Below, piece by piece: positions 35,174-44,530 of a stretch of DNA of 64,000 bases (the stretch's first letter is position 1; each line of letters begins with the position of its first letter). A program made the position numbers and the translations under genes. The notes below the pieces were generated by a model. The model was not told the origin of the DNA. It saw only the letters and a list, made by a program, of their open reading frames with translations, and did no database searches. The DNA comes from Actinomycetota bacterium (GTDB lineage Bacteria; Actinomycetota; Acidimicrobiia; Acidimicrobiales; Palsa-688). Location: assembly GCA_021323695.1 (NCBI GenBank), contig JAJPKN010000020.1, positions 124,001 through 188,000 on the forward strand. Reading direction: 5' to 3'.

Positions 35174-36148
35174 GTGCCGATAACCGTTACCGTCCCCAAC
35201 CACCTGATGGCGGGCCTGGTGGGCCCACTCAACGAGAACCTGCGCTCACTGCAGGAGGCTTTCAGCGGGGCCCGCATAATCGCCCGGGGCAATGAGCTCA
35301 ACATCGAGGGCGACGACGCCACCACCGTGGCTCGCCTGGTCGGGGAGCTGCGGTTGCTGCTCGAGCAGGGCCAGGTAGTCGACCCCCAGGTCGTGGCCCG
35401 CACCGTCGACATCATCCGGGCGGACGAACGCCCGTCCGAGGTGCTCACCGCCGAGGTCCTACGCTCAGCCCGGGGCCGGTCTGTGCGCCCCAAGTCCAGC
35501 GGCCAGAAGCGCTACGTGGACGCCATCTTGGCCAACACGGTGACTTTCGGCATCGGGCCGGCTGGCACCGGCAAGAGCTACCTAGCCGTTGCCTTGGCCG
35601 TCCAGGCGCTCCAAGCCAAGACGGTGGAGCGCATAATCATGACCCGTCCGGCGGTCGAAGCCGGTGAGCGCCTGGGGTTCCTGCCCGGGGACCTCATGGC
35701 CAAGATCGACCCCTACCTGCGCCCCCTCTACGACGCCCTCTACGACATGCTGGGGACCGACGGAGCGCGGCGCCTCCTGGACAACGGCACGGTCGAGGTG
35801 GCCCCTCTGGCCTACATGCGCGGGCGCACCCTCAACCGCAGCTTCATCATCCTCGACGAGGCCCAGAACGCGACCCCTGAGCAGCTGAAGATGTTCCTCA
35901 CCCGCATTGGCTTCGGCAGCAAGGTCGTGGTGAACGGCGACATCACCCAAGTCGACCTCCCCGGGGGCCGTTCCGGCCTGGCCGAACTGGACGGGGTGCT
36001 GGGCAAGGTGGAGGGCGTGGCCTTTGTCTACTTGAGCGGCCGGGACGTGGTGCGCCACCGTATAGTCGCGGACATCGTGTCGGCCTACGACGCCTATGAG
36101 GCTGCGAACAACGGGGGCGGTACCCGCCAGCCCCCTCGCGAGAAGTAG
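35174..36148 (+). CDS. phoH: PhoH-like ATPase
   Basis: Cytoplasmic P-loop ATPase linked to RNA metabolism, conserved next to ybeY. The 324 residues contain an N-terminal KH-like segment (about 15-70), Walker A GPAGTGKS (about 130), RPAVEAGERLGFLPGD and Walker B FIILDEAQN (about 230), then NGDITQVDLP. GTG start; TAGGCT (35156-35161) lies 12 nt upstream, predicting a 5' leader of about 5 nt. First gene of phoH-ybeY-corC. Confidence 0.93.
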   Translation: MPITVTVPNHLMAGLVGPLNENLRSLQEAFSGARIIARGNELNIEGDDATTVARLVGELRLLLEQGQVVDPQVVARTVDIIRADERPSEVLTAEVLRSARGRSVRPKSSGQKRYVDAILANTVTFGIGPAGTGKSYLAVALAVQALQAKTVERIIMTRPAVEAGERLGFLPGDLMAKIDPYLRPLYDALYDMLGTDGARRLLDNGTVEVAPLAYMRGRTLNRSFIILDEAQNATPEQLKMFLTRIGFGSKVVVNGDITQVDLPGGRSGLAELDGVLGKVEGVAFVYLSGRDVVRHRIVADIVSAYDAYEAANNGGGTRQPPREK

Positions 36149-36179
36149 CTCCTTTGCTCGGCTGCCAGGGCAGGCACCC

Positions 36180-36773
36180 GTGGGCATAGATGTTTTCGTG
36201 GCCGACGAACAGGCCGACCAGCCGGTGGACGCCCAGCGCTGGGCCCGGCTGGCTGAGTCGGTGCTCGATGGCGAGGGCTTGCGGGGCGATGTGGAGCTTT
36301 CCCTTCTCTTCGTGGACGAAGCCGCCATGGCCGAGCTCAACAAGCGCTTCTTGGACCGGGACGGGCCCACTGACGTCCTGGCCTTCCCGATCGACGAGGA
36401 GCCTGCCGAAAGCGGTCGCTCGCCGGACTCCGGGGGGACAGGCCCGGGGATGGCCCCCGAACCAGAGGAAGTGCCGGCCTTGCTCGGGGACATAGTCATA
36501 TGCCCAGCCGTCGCGTCCCGCAACGCCCCGGACCATGCCGGCACCTACGACGACGAACTGGCGTTGCTGATAGTCCACGGCATCTTGCACCTCATGGGCA
36601 TGGAGCACCTGGCGGACGACGAGGCAGAGCAGATGGAGGCCAAGGAAAGGGAGCTGCTGGCTCGTCACTACAAGCCGGTCCGAGCCGAGGCCTGGCCGGC
36701 GCGGGCTGAGGCCGCGCCCAGCGGCCTGCTGGAGGGCACCGGCTCGGAGCAGGAGGCCGTACCTCCCGGCTAG
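36180..36773 (+). CDS. ybeY: Endoribonuclease YbeY
   Basis: Zinc-dependent single-strand RNase needed for 16S rRNA 3'-end maturation and ribosome quality control. The 197 residues show DVLAFPI (about 65) and the metal-binding HGILHLMGMEH (about 128). The protein is longer than usual (about 155) because of a Pro/Gly insertion near 75-95 and a Glu/Ala-rich tail. Start is set at GTG 36180, where homology begins; the frame is open to 36096 inside phoH. corC follows after 2 bp. Confidence 0.92.
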   Translation: MGIDVFVADEQADQPVDAQRWARLAESVLDGEGLRGDVELSLLFVDEAAMAELNKRFLDRDGPTDVLAFPIDEEPAESGRSPDSGGTGPGMAPEPEEVPALLGDIVICPAVASRNAPDHAGTYDDELALLIVHGILHLMGMEHLADDEAEQMEAKERELLARHYKPVRAEAWPARAEAAPSGLLEGTGSEQEAVPPG

Positions 36774-36775
36774 CC

Positions 36776-38263
36776 ATGCCTGCTGCCGAGCTGACCGCTA
36801 CCGCTCGCTCCCACGGGGCACAGTTTGGAGGGGCCGACACGGCCCTGGTCGTCGCGGTTGTCGTGCTCATCGTGCTCTCGGCGTTCTTCGCCCTGTCCGA
36901 GACGGCCATCACCCGCACCACCAAGGTGAAGGCCATGGCCCTGGCCGAGGAACGGCGCCGGGGGGCCGCGTCGCTGCTGAGGCTGGTGCAGCACCCTGAG
37001 CGCAACCTGCCTGTGGTCCTGTTCAGCCTCCAGCTGTGCACCTTGGTGGCCGCCACCATGGTCGGCGTCGTCGCCGACCGGGTGTTCGGGCCCTGGGGGG
37101 TGGTGGTGGCGACGGCCTTCGAGGTCGTAGTGATATTCGTTTTCGCCGAACTGGCCCCGAAGACCTGGGCCATCCAGCACACCGAACGCGCCGCGCTGCT
37201 CATGGCCCCCCTGCTGGTGGCGGTGGTGGCCTTCGCCCCGCTGCGCTGGGCCACCCAGGGCCTGATCAAGGTCTCCAACTGGGTCCTGCCCGGCAAGGGG
37301 CTGAAGGAAGGCCCTTATGTGACCGAGGAGGAGCTGCTGGCCATGGCCGACACGGCGGCCGAGGAGTCGGTGATAGAAGGCGAGGAGCGCAAGCTGATCC
37401 ATTCGATCATCGACTTCGGCGACACGGTTGCCCGGGAGGTGATGGTCCCCCGGCCGGACATGGTCGTGGTGGGGTCGACCGCGCGCGTGCGCGACGCGGC
37501 GGACATCGCCGCCACCGCCGGGTTCAGCCGCATCCCGGTCTACGGCCAGGGCATCGACGACATTGTGGGCGTGGTCTACGTGAAGGACATGATGCGGGCC
37601 GAGCGCGAAGGACGCTCTGAGGAGCCGGTGACCGCCGTGATGCGCCAGGCGCAGTTCGTGCCCGAGAGCAAGCGGATAGCCGAGGTGATGCGCGAGATGC
37701 AGGCGGGCAAGGAGCACTTGGCCATTGTGGTGGACGAGTACGGGGGGACGGCTGGGCTGATAACCCTGGAGGACGTGCTCGAAGAACTGGTCGGGGAGAT
37801 CTCCGACGAGTACGACGTGGCTCGGCCCCGGGTCGAGCGGCTGGTCGACGGGAAGCTACGGGTGGACGCTGGCCTTTCCATCGACGAGGTCAACGAACTG
37901 GCTGGTGTCGAGCTGCCGCAGGGAGACTGGGACACGGTCGGGGGGCTCCTGTACAACCTCTTGGGCCATGTCCCGGTGGCCGGGGAAGGTGCCGACTGCG
38001 ACGGCCACCACCTGGTGGCACAGCGGGTGGAGGGCCGCCGCATTGCCAGCGTGCTCATCAGCGCGGCAGGCGACAGCGGCGCCGAGGACAGCACCGCCAG
38101 CACGGGGGCCAGCCAGCCACCGGCCAGCCCGCCAGGGACCAGCCAGCCAGCGGGCAACTCGGCAGAGGCCGCCCCGCCAGAGGCCAGCAGCGACATTGAG
38201 CCGGGAGCAGGGGGCACTGCCGCCGGGGACAGCCCGGCGGGGGGCAGCGGCAGGGCTACCTAA
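36776..38263 (+). CDS. CNNM/CorC-type CBS-domain membrane protein (hemolysin-like)
   Basis: DUF21 (CNNM) transmembrane domain with about four helices (residues 22-165, including [15 protein letters not shown] and [13 protein letters not shown]), two CBS domains (about 220-345) and a CorC/HlyC transporter-associated C-terminal domain (about 355-430). Such proteins are linked to Mg2+ or other cation homeostasis; 'hemolysin' is a historical label. A low-complexity tail of Ala/Ser/Gly/Pro (435-495) follows. ATG start 2 bp after ybeY. The 3' end overlaps the convergent xylA stop by 8 bp. Confidence 0.9.
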   Translation: MPAAELTATARSHGAQFGGADTALVVAVVVLIVLSAFFALSETAITRTTKVKAMALAEERRRGAASLLRLVQHPERNLPVVLFSLQLCTLVAATMVGVVADRVFGPWGVVVATAFEVVVIFVFAELAPKTWAIQHTERAALLMAPLLVAVVAFAPLRWATQGLIKVSNWVLPGKGLKEGPYVTEEELLAMADTAAEESVIEGEERKLIHSIIDFGDTVAREVMVPRPDMVVVGSTARVRDAADIAATAGFSRIPVYGQGIDDIVGVVYVKDMMRAEREGRSEEPVTAVMRQAQFVPESKRIAEVMREMQAGKEHLAIVVDEYGGTAGLITLEDVLEELVGEISDEYDVARPRVERLVDGKLRVDAGLSIDEVNELAGVELPQGDWDTVGGLLYNLLGHVPVAGEGADCDGHHLVAQRVEGRRIASVLISAAGDSGAEDSTASTGASQPPASPPGTSQPAGNSAEAAPPEASSDIEPGAGGTAAGDSPAGGSGRAT

Positions 38264-39431
38264 CGCCCAGGATGTGCTCCAGGGCCAGTTGGTCCAGGTG
38301 CTCGATGTTGACCTCCCGTTGGCCGGCCGCGGCCGGGTCGAAGTCCTCGTAGGCGCTGCGGTCGGCCAGAAGGTCGGCCACCGCCTCCCCCGGCCCCAGG
38401 GTGGGCGTGGCCAGGGATGGCCAGCCGGCGGCCACCATGGCCTGTTGCACCTCGGGGTCGGCTCTAAAGGCGCGTGCCTTTTCCCTCAAGATCAAGTAGT
38501 TGCGCATGCAGGCCGCGGCAGAGACCCAGACCCCCTCGGTCCCCTCGGCCCGAGGCGGCTTGAAGTCGAAGTGCCGGGGCCCGTCGTAACCGGCGGTCTC
38601 CAGCAGGTCGACCAGGAAGAAAGCGCCTTTCAAGTCGGCGGACCCGAACCGCAGGTCTTGGTCGAAACGGGGGCCGTGCTGGCCGTTGAGGTCGATGTGG
38701 AACAGCTTCCCCGCCCACAGCGCCTGGGCGCAACCGTGGACCATGTTGAGGCCGGCCATGTTCTCGTGGCCGACCTCGGGGTTGAGCCCGACCATGTCCG
38801 GGTAGGCCAGCCGGTAGATGAAGGCCAAGGCATGGCCGATCGAGGGGAGCAGGATGTCGCCTCTCGGCTCGTTGGGCTTGGGTTCCAGCGCAAAACGGAT
38901 GCCGTAGTGACGGTCGCGCACGTACTCGCACAGCACGTCGACGGCTTCCTTGTAGCGGTCGAGGGCGACGCGCACGTCCTTGGCCGCGTCTGACTCGGCT
39001 CCTTCGCGACCGCCCCACATCACAAAGGTGGTGGCACCCAGCTCGGCGGCGAGGTCGAGGTTGCGCATCGTCTTGCGCAGGGCGAAGCGCCGCACCGAGC
39101 GGTCGTTGGCGGTGAAGGCGCCCTCCTTGAACACCGGGTGGCTGAAAAGGTTGGTGGTCATCATCGGCACCACCATGCCGGTCTCGTCCAGGGCGGCGCG
39201 GAAGCGCTTGATGGCGGCTTCCCGGCTGGTGTGGTCACTGCCGAAGGCGAAGAGGTCGTCGTCATGGAACGTGACGCCCCAGGCACCCAGGCGGGCCAGC
39301 TGGTGGACCGCTTCTACCGGGTCGAGAGCCGCCCGTGTGGGGTCCCCGAAGAGGTCCTTGCCCCCCCATCCGACGGTCCAAAGGCCGAAGCTGAAATGGT
39401 CCTGCTTGGTCGGTACGAACGGGTCGCTCAT
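38256..39431 (-). CDS. xylA: Xylose isomerase (class I)
   Basis: Converts D-xylose to D-xylulose (also glucose to fructose). The 391 residues match the short actinobacterial class. Visible residues: active-site His in VTFHDDDL (about 54), Lys in [11 protein letters not shown] (about 183), metal ligands in [10 protein letters not shown] and [17 protein letters not shown]. The ATG follows GAGGAGG at about 4 nt, one of the clearer Shine-Dalgarno sites here, with a TAGCCT box about 55 nt upstream. No xylulokinase, regulator or transporter is adjacent. Confidence 0.96.
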   Translation of the reverse strand: MSDPFVPTKQDHFSFGLWTVGWGGKDLFGDPTRAALDPVEAVHQLARLGAWGVTFHDDDLFAFGSDHTSREAAIKRFRAALDETGMVVPMMTTNLFSHPVFKEGAFTANDRSVRRFALRKTMRNLDLAAELGATTFVMWGGREGAESDAAKDVRVALDRYKEAVDVLCEYVRDRHYGIRFALEPKPNEPRGDILLPSIGHALAFIYRLAYPDMVGLNPEVGHENMAGLNMVHGCAQALWAGKLFHIDLNGQHGPRFDQDLRFGSADLKGAFFLVDLLETAGYDGPRHFDFKPPRAEGTEGVWVSAAACMRNYLILREKARAFRADPEVQQAMVAAGWPSLATPTLGPGEAVADLLADRSAYEDFDPAAAGQREVNIEHLDQLALEHILGVR

Positions 39432-39583
39432 GGTGCCTCCTCAAGTTTCGGCTGCCTTGCGAAATACGGTGCTGCCTGGGGCCAGGCTAACGCGCCGGCG
39501 GGCCAGGCACCAAGGCGTCGCGCCCGGGCAGTTGAGGCTGCTCCTGCCCCGGGTGCGCTTGGGATTGAGGCGGGTGGGGGCAG

Positions 39584-39589
39584 TAGCTT
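39584..39589 (+). promoter_or_regulatory. -10 (TAGCTT) of uppS
   Basis: TAGCTT ends 6 nt before the uppS GTG; leaderless-type placement. Confidence 0.45.
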
Positions 39590-39595
39590 GCAGGC

Positions 39596-40357
39596 GTGGA
39601 CGTAGCGCTGGAGGGTGACGGGCTCGACCCGCGGCGGATGCCTCGCCATGTGGCCTGCGTCATGGACGGCAACGGCCGGTGGGCGACCAAGAGGGGCCTG
39701 CCTCGCACTGAGGGCCACCGTGCCGGCGAGGAGGCCCTCTTGGACGCCACCAAGGGAGCAGTGGAGCTCGGCCTGGAATGGTTCACCGTCTACGCCTTTT
39801 CCACCGAGAACTGGCGCCGGCCCCACGAAGAGGTCAGGTTCCTCCTCGGGGTCATAGCCGACGACCTGCTGACCCGCAGGCGGGACGAGCTGCACGGGCT
39901 CGGGGTACGGATCCGCTTCGCCGGCCGGCGGGACTGGCGGGTGCCCAAGTGGATCCTGCGCAGGATGGACGAGACGGTCGAGCTCACCCGGCACAACAAG
40001 GGCACCACCCTCACCGTCGCCTTCAACTACGGGGGCCGGGCGGAGATCGTGGACGCGGCCCGGGCCCTGGTCGCCTCGGGCATCCCCGCCGCCAAGGTGG
40101 ACGAGCGGGCCTTGCGCCGCCACTTCTACCTGCCCGACATGCCCGACCCGGACTTGTTCATACGGACCTCGGGCGAGTACCGCATCTCTAACTTCTTGCT
40201 GTGGGAGATCGCCTACAGCGAGCTCGTGTTCCTCGACGTGCTGTGGCCGGACTTCCGGCGCGAGCACTTGCGCCAGGCGGTGCGCGAGTACCAGAGGCGG
40301 GAGAGGCGCTTCGGGCGCACGGGCGAGCAGCGGGACCAAGAAGGGCTCCCCTCCTAG
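39596..40357 (+). CDS. uppS: Polyprenyl diphosphate synthase (cis-prenyltransferase, UppS type)
   Basis: Makes the long-chain cis-polyprenyl diphosphate carrier lipid for cell-wall synthesis. The 253 residues contain the catalytic Asp in MDGNGRWA (about 23), the STENWRRP substrate loop (about 70) and the C-terminal RTSGEYRISNFLLWEIAYSE. GTG start supported by TAGCTT 6 nt upstream. Product chain length (C50 decaprenyl versus C55) cannot be decided here. recO follows after a 129-bp gap filled with tandem repeats. Confidence 0.93.
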   Translation: MDVALEGDGLDPRRMPRHVACVMDGNGRWATKRGLPRTEGHRAGEEALLDATKGAVELGLEWFTVYAFSTENWRRPHEEVRFLLGVIADDLLTRRRDELHGLGVRIRFAGRRDWRVPKWILRRMDETVELTRHNKGTTLTVAFNYGGRAEIVDAARALVASGIPAAKVDERALRRHFYLPDMPDPDLFIRTSGEYRISNFLLWEIAYSELVFLDVLWPDFRREHLRQAVREYQRRERRFGRTGEQRDQEGLPS

Positions 40358-40360
40358 CGG

Positions 40361-40428
40361 GCCCGGCCAGGCCGGCGGCTCGGCCAGGCCGGCAGCCCGG
40401 CCAGGCCGGCAGCCCGGCCAGGCCGGCA
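40361..40428 (+). repeat. Four 17-bp tandem repeats between uppS and recO
   Basis: Four head-to-tail units of GCCCGGCCAGGCCGGCA with at most two mismatches start 3 bp after the uppS stop. Each contains the palindromic core GGCCNGGCC, so the RNA could form stable hairpins; a role in 3'-end formation of uppS mRNA or simple slippage is possible. Confidence 0.85.
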
Positions 40429-40469
40429 GTGGCAGAGAGGGGCGGCCCTGGAGCGGCCCCAGGGTGCAG

Positions 40470-40475
40470 TAGGAT
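40470..40475 (+). promoter_or_regulatory. -10 (TAGGAT) of recO
   Basis: TAGGAT starts 17 nt before the recO ATG (11 nt gap). The predicted leader is about 5 nt and lacks a Shine-Dalgarno. Confidence 0.5.
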
Positions 40476-40486
40476 AAATCACAACC

Positions 40487-41212
40487 ATGTCGCTTTACCG
40501 CGACCTAGGGGTCGTGCTGCGCACCTACAAGCTGGGAGAAGCCGACCGTATTGTCGTGCTGCTGACCGCCGGGCACGGCAAGGTCCGGGCGGTGGCCAAG
40601 GGCGTCCGGCGGGCCAAGAGCCGTCTGGGCGGGCGCTTGGAGCCGCTCAGCCACCTGCAGTTGCTGATGTACGAAGGGCGGGAACTGGACATCGTGTCCC
40701 AGGCGGAGGTGGTCGAGCCGTGGCGGGCGTTGCACGAGGACCTGGCCTGCCTGGCGGGCGGGATGGCCATGGCCGAGGCGGCTGAGCAGGTGGCGCAAGA
40801 GGGTGAGGCCTCGGGGCCGCTGTACCGGATGCTGGTGGGGGCCTTACGGGCTATGGCCCACCGGCCCGGGCCCTTGGTGGTGGCGGGGTTCTACTGGAAG
40901 TTGCTCTGCCTGGACGGGGCGGCGCCGGTGCTGCACCAGTGCGCCAGCTGCGGGGCGGGCCCGCCGGCGGCGCGCTTGGTCGCCTTCGACATTGCCGAAG
41001 GAGGTGCCCTCTGCCAGGGCTGCCGGCGGGGCCAGCCCATCAGCCCCGCCGCATTGGAGCTGCTGCGCATGGTGGTGGGCGGGCAACTGGGACGCGCCCT
41101 CGAGCTGCCCGCCAGCCACACGACCAACGAAGTGGCAGCCCTGGCCACCATCTCCATGGAGCGGCACCTCGAACGCCGGCTGCGGTCGCTGCGCACCTTG
41201 GAGCGAGCCTGA
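40487..41212 (+). CDS. recO: DNA repair protein RecO
   Basis: RecFOR pathway mediator that loads RecA at single-strand gaps. The 241 residues have an OB-fold N-terminus (DLGVVLRTYKLGEADRIVVLLT), a helical middle, and a zinc-finger-like CASCG ... CQGC pair (about 150 and 177). ATG start; TAGGAT box just upstream with almost no leader. Followed by glyS, dnaG and the primary sigma gene, a widely conserved order. Confidence 0.94.
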   Translation: MSLYRDLGVVLRTYKLGEADRIVVLLTAGHGKVRAVAKGVRRAKSRLGGRLEPLSHLQLLMYEGRELDIVSQAEVVEPWRALHEDLACLAGGMAMAEAAEQVAQEGEASGPLYRMLVGALRAMAHRPGPLVVAGFYWKLLCLDGAAPVLHQCASCGAGPPAARLVAFDIAEGGALCQGCRRGQPISPAALELLRMVVGGQLGRALELPASHTTNEVAALATISMERHLERRLRSLRTLERA

Positions 41213-41223
41213 GGCGCATCCGC

Positions 41224-41229
41224 TAGCCT
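41224..41229 (+). promoter_or_regulatory. -10 (TAGCCT) of glyS
   Basis: TAGCCT lies 8 nt before ATG 41238 and only 2 nt before the other candidate ATG 41232, favouring 41238 as the leaderless start. Confidence 0.45.
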
Positions 41230-41237
41230 CCATGCCC

Positions 41238-42554
41238 ATGGCTGTGTCGATGGAGGAAGTTGCCCGCCTGTGCAAGGCCCGAGGTTTTGTGTACCCATCG
41301 GCCGAGATCTACGGGGGTTTCCGGTCGACCTACGATTACGGGCCCCTCGGCGTCCTGATGCTGCGCAACGTGAAAGAGGCGTGGTGGCGCAGCATGGTGC
41401 AGCTGCGCCAGGAGGTCGTGGGGCTGGACGCCGCCATCTTGTCGTCGCCCCGGATCTGGGAAGCCTCGGGGCACCTGGCCAATTTCACCGACCCTCTGGT
41501 CGATTGCCGGAGGTGCAAGCAGCGCTGGCGGTGGGACCAGCTGCCTGGGGCGGAGGACGGCCACCCGAGCTGCCCCAACTGCGGGGCCAGCGACTTCACT
41601 GAAGCTCGGCCGTTCAACCTCATGTTCAAGACCTTTGTCGGCCCGGTCGAGGACGAAGGCTCAGTGGCCTACCTGCGACCGGAAACGGCTCAGGGCCACT
41701 TCGTGAACTTCGCCAATGTGCTGCAGACCGAGCACCTTCGCCCACCCTTCGGCATAGCCCAGATGGGCAAGTCTTTCCGCAACGAGATCACACCCGGTAA
41801 TTTCGTGTTCCGTACCCGCGAGTTCGAGCAGATGGAGCTCGAGTACTTCGTCCCCCCTGACGAAGCTGACCGCTGGCTCGAGTACTGGTGCAACGAGCGC
41901 CTCGAGTGGTACGTCCGCTTGGGCATACCAAGGGAAATGTTGCGCCTGCGTGCCCATACCCCCGAGGAGCTTTCCCACTACTCGTCCGGCACTTTCGACG
42001 TGGAGTTCGCGTTCCCCTGGGGTTGGGGCGAGCTCGAGGGCATCGCCAACCGGACCGACTACGACCTCAAGGCCCACGCCAAGGCGAGCGGCCAGGTGCT
42101 GGAGTTCTCCGACCCCGCCACCGGGGAGCGTTATGTCCCCTATGTGATCGAGCCCGCCGCCGGTGCCACGCGCACGATGATGGCTTTCATCATCGCCGCC
42201 TACAGCTCCGACGAGGTCGGCGGTGAGCCTCGCACCGTCCTGCGGCTCCACCCTCGGCTGGCCCCCTACCAGGTCGCGGTGCTGCCTCTGTCCAAAAAGG
42301 ACGTCCTCGTACCGGTGGCCAAGGAGGTGCTACAGCTGTTGCAGCCGGTAGCCATGTGCGATTACGACGACACCCGCTCTATCGGGCGCCGTTACCGCCG
42401 CCAGGACGAGATAGGCACCCCCCTTTGCGTGACCGTGGACTTCGCCACCTTGCAGGACCGTGCCGTCACCATAAGGGACCGGGACACGACCGAGCAGGTG
42501 AGGGTGCCGATAGACGAGTTGGTGGAAGCGGTCAGCGCCCGCCTCAGCTGGTAG
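41238..42554 (+). CDS. glyS: Glycine-tRNA ligase (dimeric class II)
   Basis: Charges tRNA-Gly. The 438-residue alpha2-type enzyme contains GFVYPSAEIYGGFRSTYDYGPLG at its start, a zinc-binding-like insertion CRRCKQRW ... CPNCG (about 93-115), class II motif 2 FRNEITPGNFVFRTREFEQME and motif 3 IEPAAGATRTMMAF. Two ATGs (41232, 41238) are possible; the -10 box position favours 41238. Lies 26 bp after recO. Confidence 0.95.
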   Translation: MAVSMEEVARLCKARGFVYPSAEIYGGFRSTYDYGPLGVLMLRNVKEAWWRSMVQLRQEVVGLDAAILSSPRIWEASGHLANFTDPLVDCRRCKQRWRWDQLPGAEDGHPSCPNCGASDFTEARPFNLMFKTFVGPVEDEGSVAYLRPETAQGHFVNFANVLQTEHLRPPFGIAQMGKSFRNEITPGNFVFRTREFEQMELEYFVPPDEADRWLEYWCNERLEWYVRLGIPREMLRLRAHTPEELSHYSSGTFDVEFAFPWGWGELEGIANRTDYDLKAHAKASGQVLEFSDPATGERYVPYVIEPAAGATRTMMAFIIAAYSSDEVGGEPRTVLRLHPRLAPYQVAVLPLSKKDVLVPVAKEVLQLLQPVAMCDYDDTRSIGRRYRRQDEIGTPLCVTVDFATLQDRAVTIRDRDTTEQVRVPIDELVEAVSARLSW

Positions 42555-42591
42555 GCGGCCAGCCGGGCGCACCGGTGACCTAGGGCGCGCT

Positions 42592-42597
42592 TAGCAT
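42592..42597 (+). promoter_or_regulatory. -10 (TAGCAT) of dnaG
   Basis: TAGCAT lies 7 nt before the dnaG GTG; leaderless-type placement with no Shine-Dalgarno. Confidence 0.5.
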
Positions 42598-42604
42598 CTT
42601 CGCC

Positions 42605-44524
42605 GTGGCCATCGTGGAGGAGGACCTGGCACGGGTGAGGTCTGCCACCGACCTGGTGGCGCTGGTCTCCGAGCGGGTGGCCCTGCGCCGGGTGGGCACC
42701 CGCTGGGTGGGCCTGTGCCCGTTCCACGCCGAGAAGACACCCTCTTTTTCGGTCAACGCCGAGCTGGGCCGCTACTACTGCTTTGGCTGCCAGGCTCACG
42801 GGGACGCCATCAGCTTCCTCATGGAGACCGAGCACCTTGACTTCGTGCCCGCGGTGGAGGTCCTGGCCGCCAGGTTGGGCATGGCCTTGCGCTACGAGGA
42901 CGCCGGCTCCGCTGCCCGCCCCAAGCGGAGCGCAGAGTTGGCCCAGGCAATGGAAAAGGCAGTCGCCTGGTACCACGGCCGGCTGCTCGCAGCCCCGGAC
43001 GCGGGCGAGGCCCGAGCTTACTTGCGCCGGCGTGGCTACGACGGCGAGGTCGTGCGCCGCTACCGCCTGGGCTGGGCACCGGCGGGCTGGGACGCGCTGG
43101 TACGCGCCCTCAAGCTCCCAGAGGAGGTGCTGGCCGGTGCCGGCTTGGCGTCCCGTAACAGCCGGGGGCAGCTCATCGACTTCTTCCGGGCCAGGGTGCT
43201 GTTCCCCATCTTCGACCCCGCGGGCCGGCCGGTCGGCATCGGGGGACGGGTGCTGCCCGGCGGCCAGGGGCCCAAGTACAAGAACACGGGCAGCACGGCG
43301 CTGTACGACAAGAGCAAGGTGCTCTACGGGCTCAACTGGGCCAAGTCGGCCATCGTCGAGCGCGGCCAGGTCGTGGTCTGCGAGGCGTACACGGACGTGA
43401 TCGGGCTCCACCGCTGCGGCGTCACCGAGGCCGTGGCCACTTGCGGGACCGCCCTGGCCGAGGGCCACGTCCGCCTGCTGAGCGGCTTCGCCCGCCGCAT
43501 CGTGCTTGCTTACGACGCGGATGCGGCTGGGCAGCAAGCGGCGTTGCACTTTTTCGACTGGGAGCGCCGTCTGGGGGCCGACATCCGGGTGGTGGCCCTG
43601 CCCGCCGGGTCGGACCCGGCCGACCTGGCCCTGGAGGACCCCGATGGGCTGCGCCGGGCAGTGGCCGAGGCCAAGCCCTACCTTGGCTTCCGCCTGGAAC
43701 GGGTGCTGTCGGCCGCCGACCTGGCCAGCCCCGAAGGAAGGGCCCGGGCGGCCGAGCAGTGCCTCCAGTTGACCGCCGACCACCCTGACCCATTGGTGAG
43801 GGACCAGTACCTCATGCAGGTGGCAGACCGCTGCCGGCTGAGCCCCGACCAGCTACGGGAGCTGGCGTTGGCGGGGCCAGGCCGTCCTGGTGAGAGACGA
43901 GCAGGGCGGGCCGCGGGCCCGGCCGGCCGAGCGGTGGGCCCGGCTGAGCGACAGCCGGTGGCGCCCGGGCCGGGCCGGCCTGCTCGCCGGCCGGCAGTGG
44001 CCAAGGTCCCCCCGCCCGAGCTGGAGGCACTGCGCCTGGCCGTGCAGGTACCGGGTGCGGTCGCTGGGCACCTGCACGCCGCCCTGTTCGGCTCCGATCT
44101 GGCCCGGGCAACTTTTGAGGTGCTGGCGTCGTCATTGACCCTCAGCGAGGCCATAGAGCGGGCCGACGACCCCCAGGTGGTGGCCCTGCTGGGCCGCTTG
44201 GCGGTCGAGGAGAGCCAGGAGGAGCCCGACGACGTCCTGGAGCGCCTGGTCGAGCGAGCCGTGGCCCGGGCACTGGGCGAGCTGCAAAGGGAGGCCCGCA
44301 GCGAACGGCCCACCCGCAGCCACCGCGAACTTGCCCAACTGGTCAGCCAACTGAAGCTGGGCCTGGAAGAGCTGCGGTCGGCTGAGCCCGGCCCGGGCCG
44401 GGCGGCGCGCTTGGCCGAGGCTCGGGGCCGCTTGCTAACCTTGTTGGTCGGACGTCCTATGGACGGATCTGCTGGTACAGATGTTGTCCCGCCACCTGGT
44501 GCGCAGCCGAGCGTGGCCACCTGA
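42605..44524 (+). CDS. dnaG: DNA primase
   Basis: Synthesises RNA primers at the replication fork. The 639 residues have a CHC2 zinc domain (CPFHAEKTPSFSV ... YYCFGCQAHGD, about 39-65), the primase core (about 115-370) with TOPRIM acidic residues in CEAYTDV (about 261) and AYDADAAG (about 303), an Arg/Pro/Gly-rich linker (about 420-460) and a C-terminal helicase-binding domain. GTG start. The primary sigma gene begins 6 bp downstream, forming the core of the macromolecular-synthesis operon. Confidence 0.95.
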   Translation: MAIVEEDLARVRSATDLVALVSERVALRRVGTRWVGLCPFHAEKTPSFSVNAELGRYYCFGCQAHGDAISFLMETEHLDFVPAVEVLAARLGMALRYEDAGSAARPKRSAELAQAMEKAVAWYHGRLLAAPDAGEARAYLRRRGYDGEVVRRYRLGWAPAGWDALVRALKLPEEVLAGAGLASRNSRGQLIDFFRARVLFPIFDPAGRPVGIGGRVLPGGQGPKYKNTGSTALYDKSKVLYGLNWAKSAIVERGQVVVCEAYTDVIGLHRCGVTEAVATCGTALAEGHVRLLSGFARRIVLAYDADAAGQQAALHFFDWERRLGADIRVVALPAGSDPADLALEDPDGLRRAVAEAKPYLGFRLERVLSAADLASPEGRARAAEQCLQLTADHPDPLVRDQYLMQVADRCRLSPDQLRELALAGPGRPGERRAGRAAGPAGRAVGPAERQPVAPGPGRPARRPAVAKVPPPELEALRLAVQVPGAVAGHLHAALFGSDLARATFEVLASSLTLSEAIERADDPQVVALLGRLAVEESQEEPDDVLERLVERAVARALGELQREARSERPTRSHRELAQLVSQLKLGLEELRSAEPGPGRAARLAEARGRLLTLLVGRPMDGSAGTDVVPPPGAQPSVAT

Positions 44525-44530
44525 GGAGCT

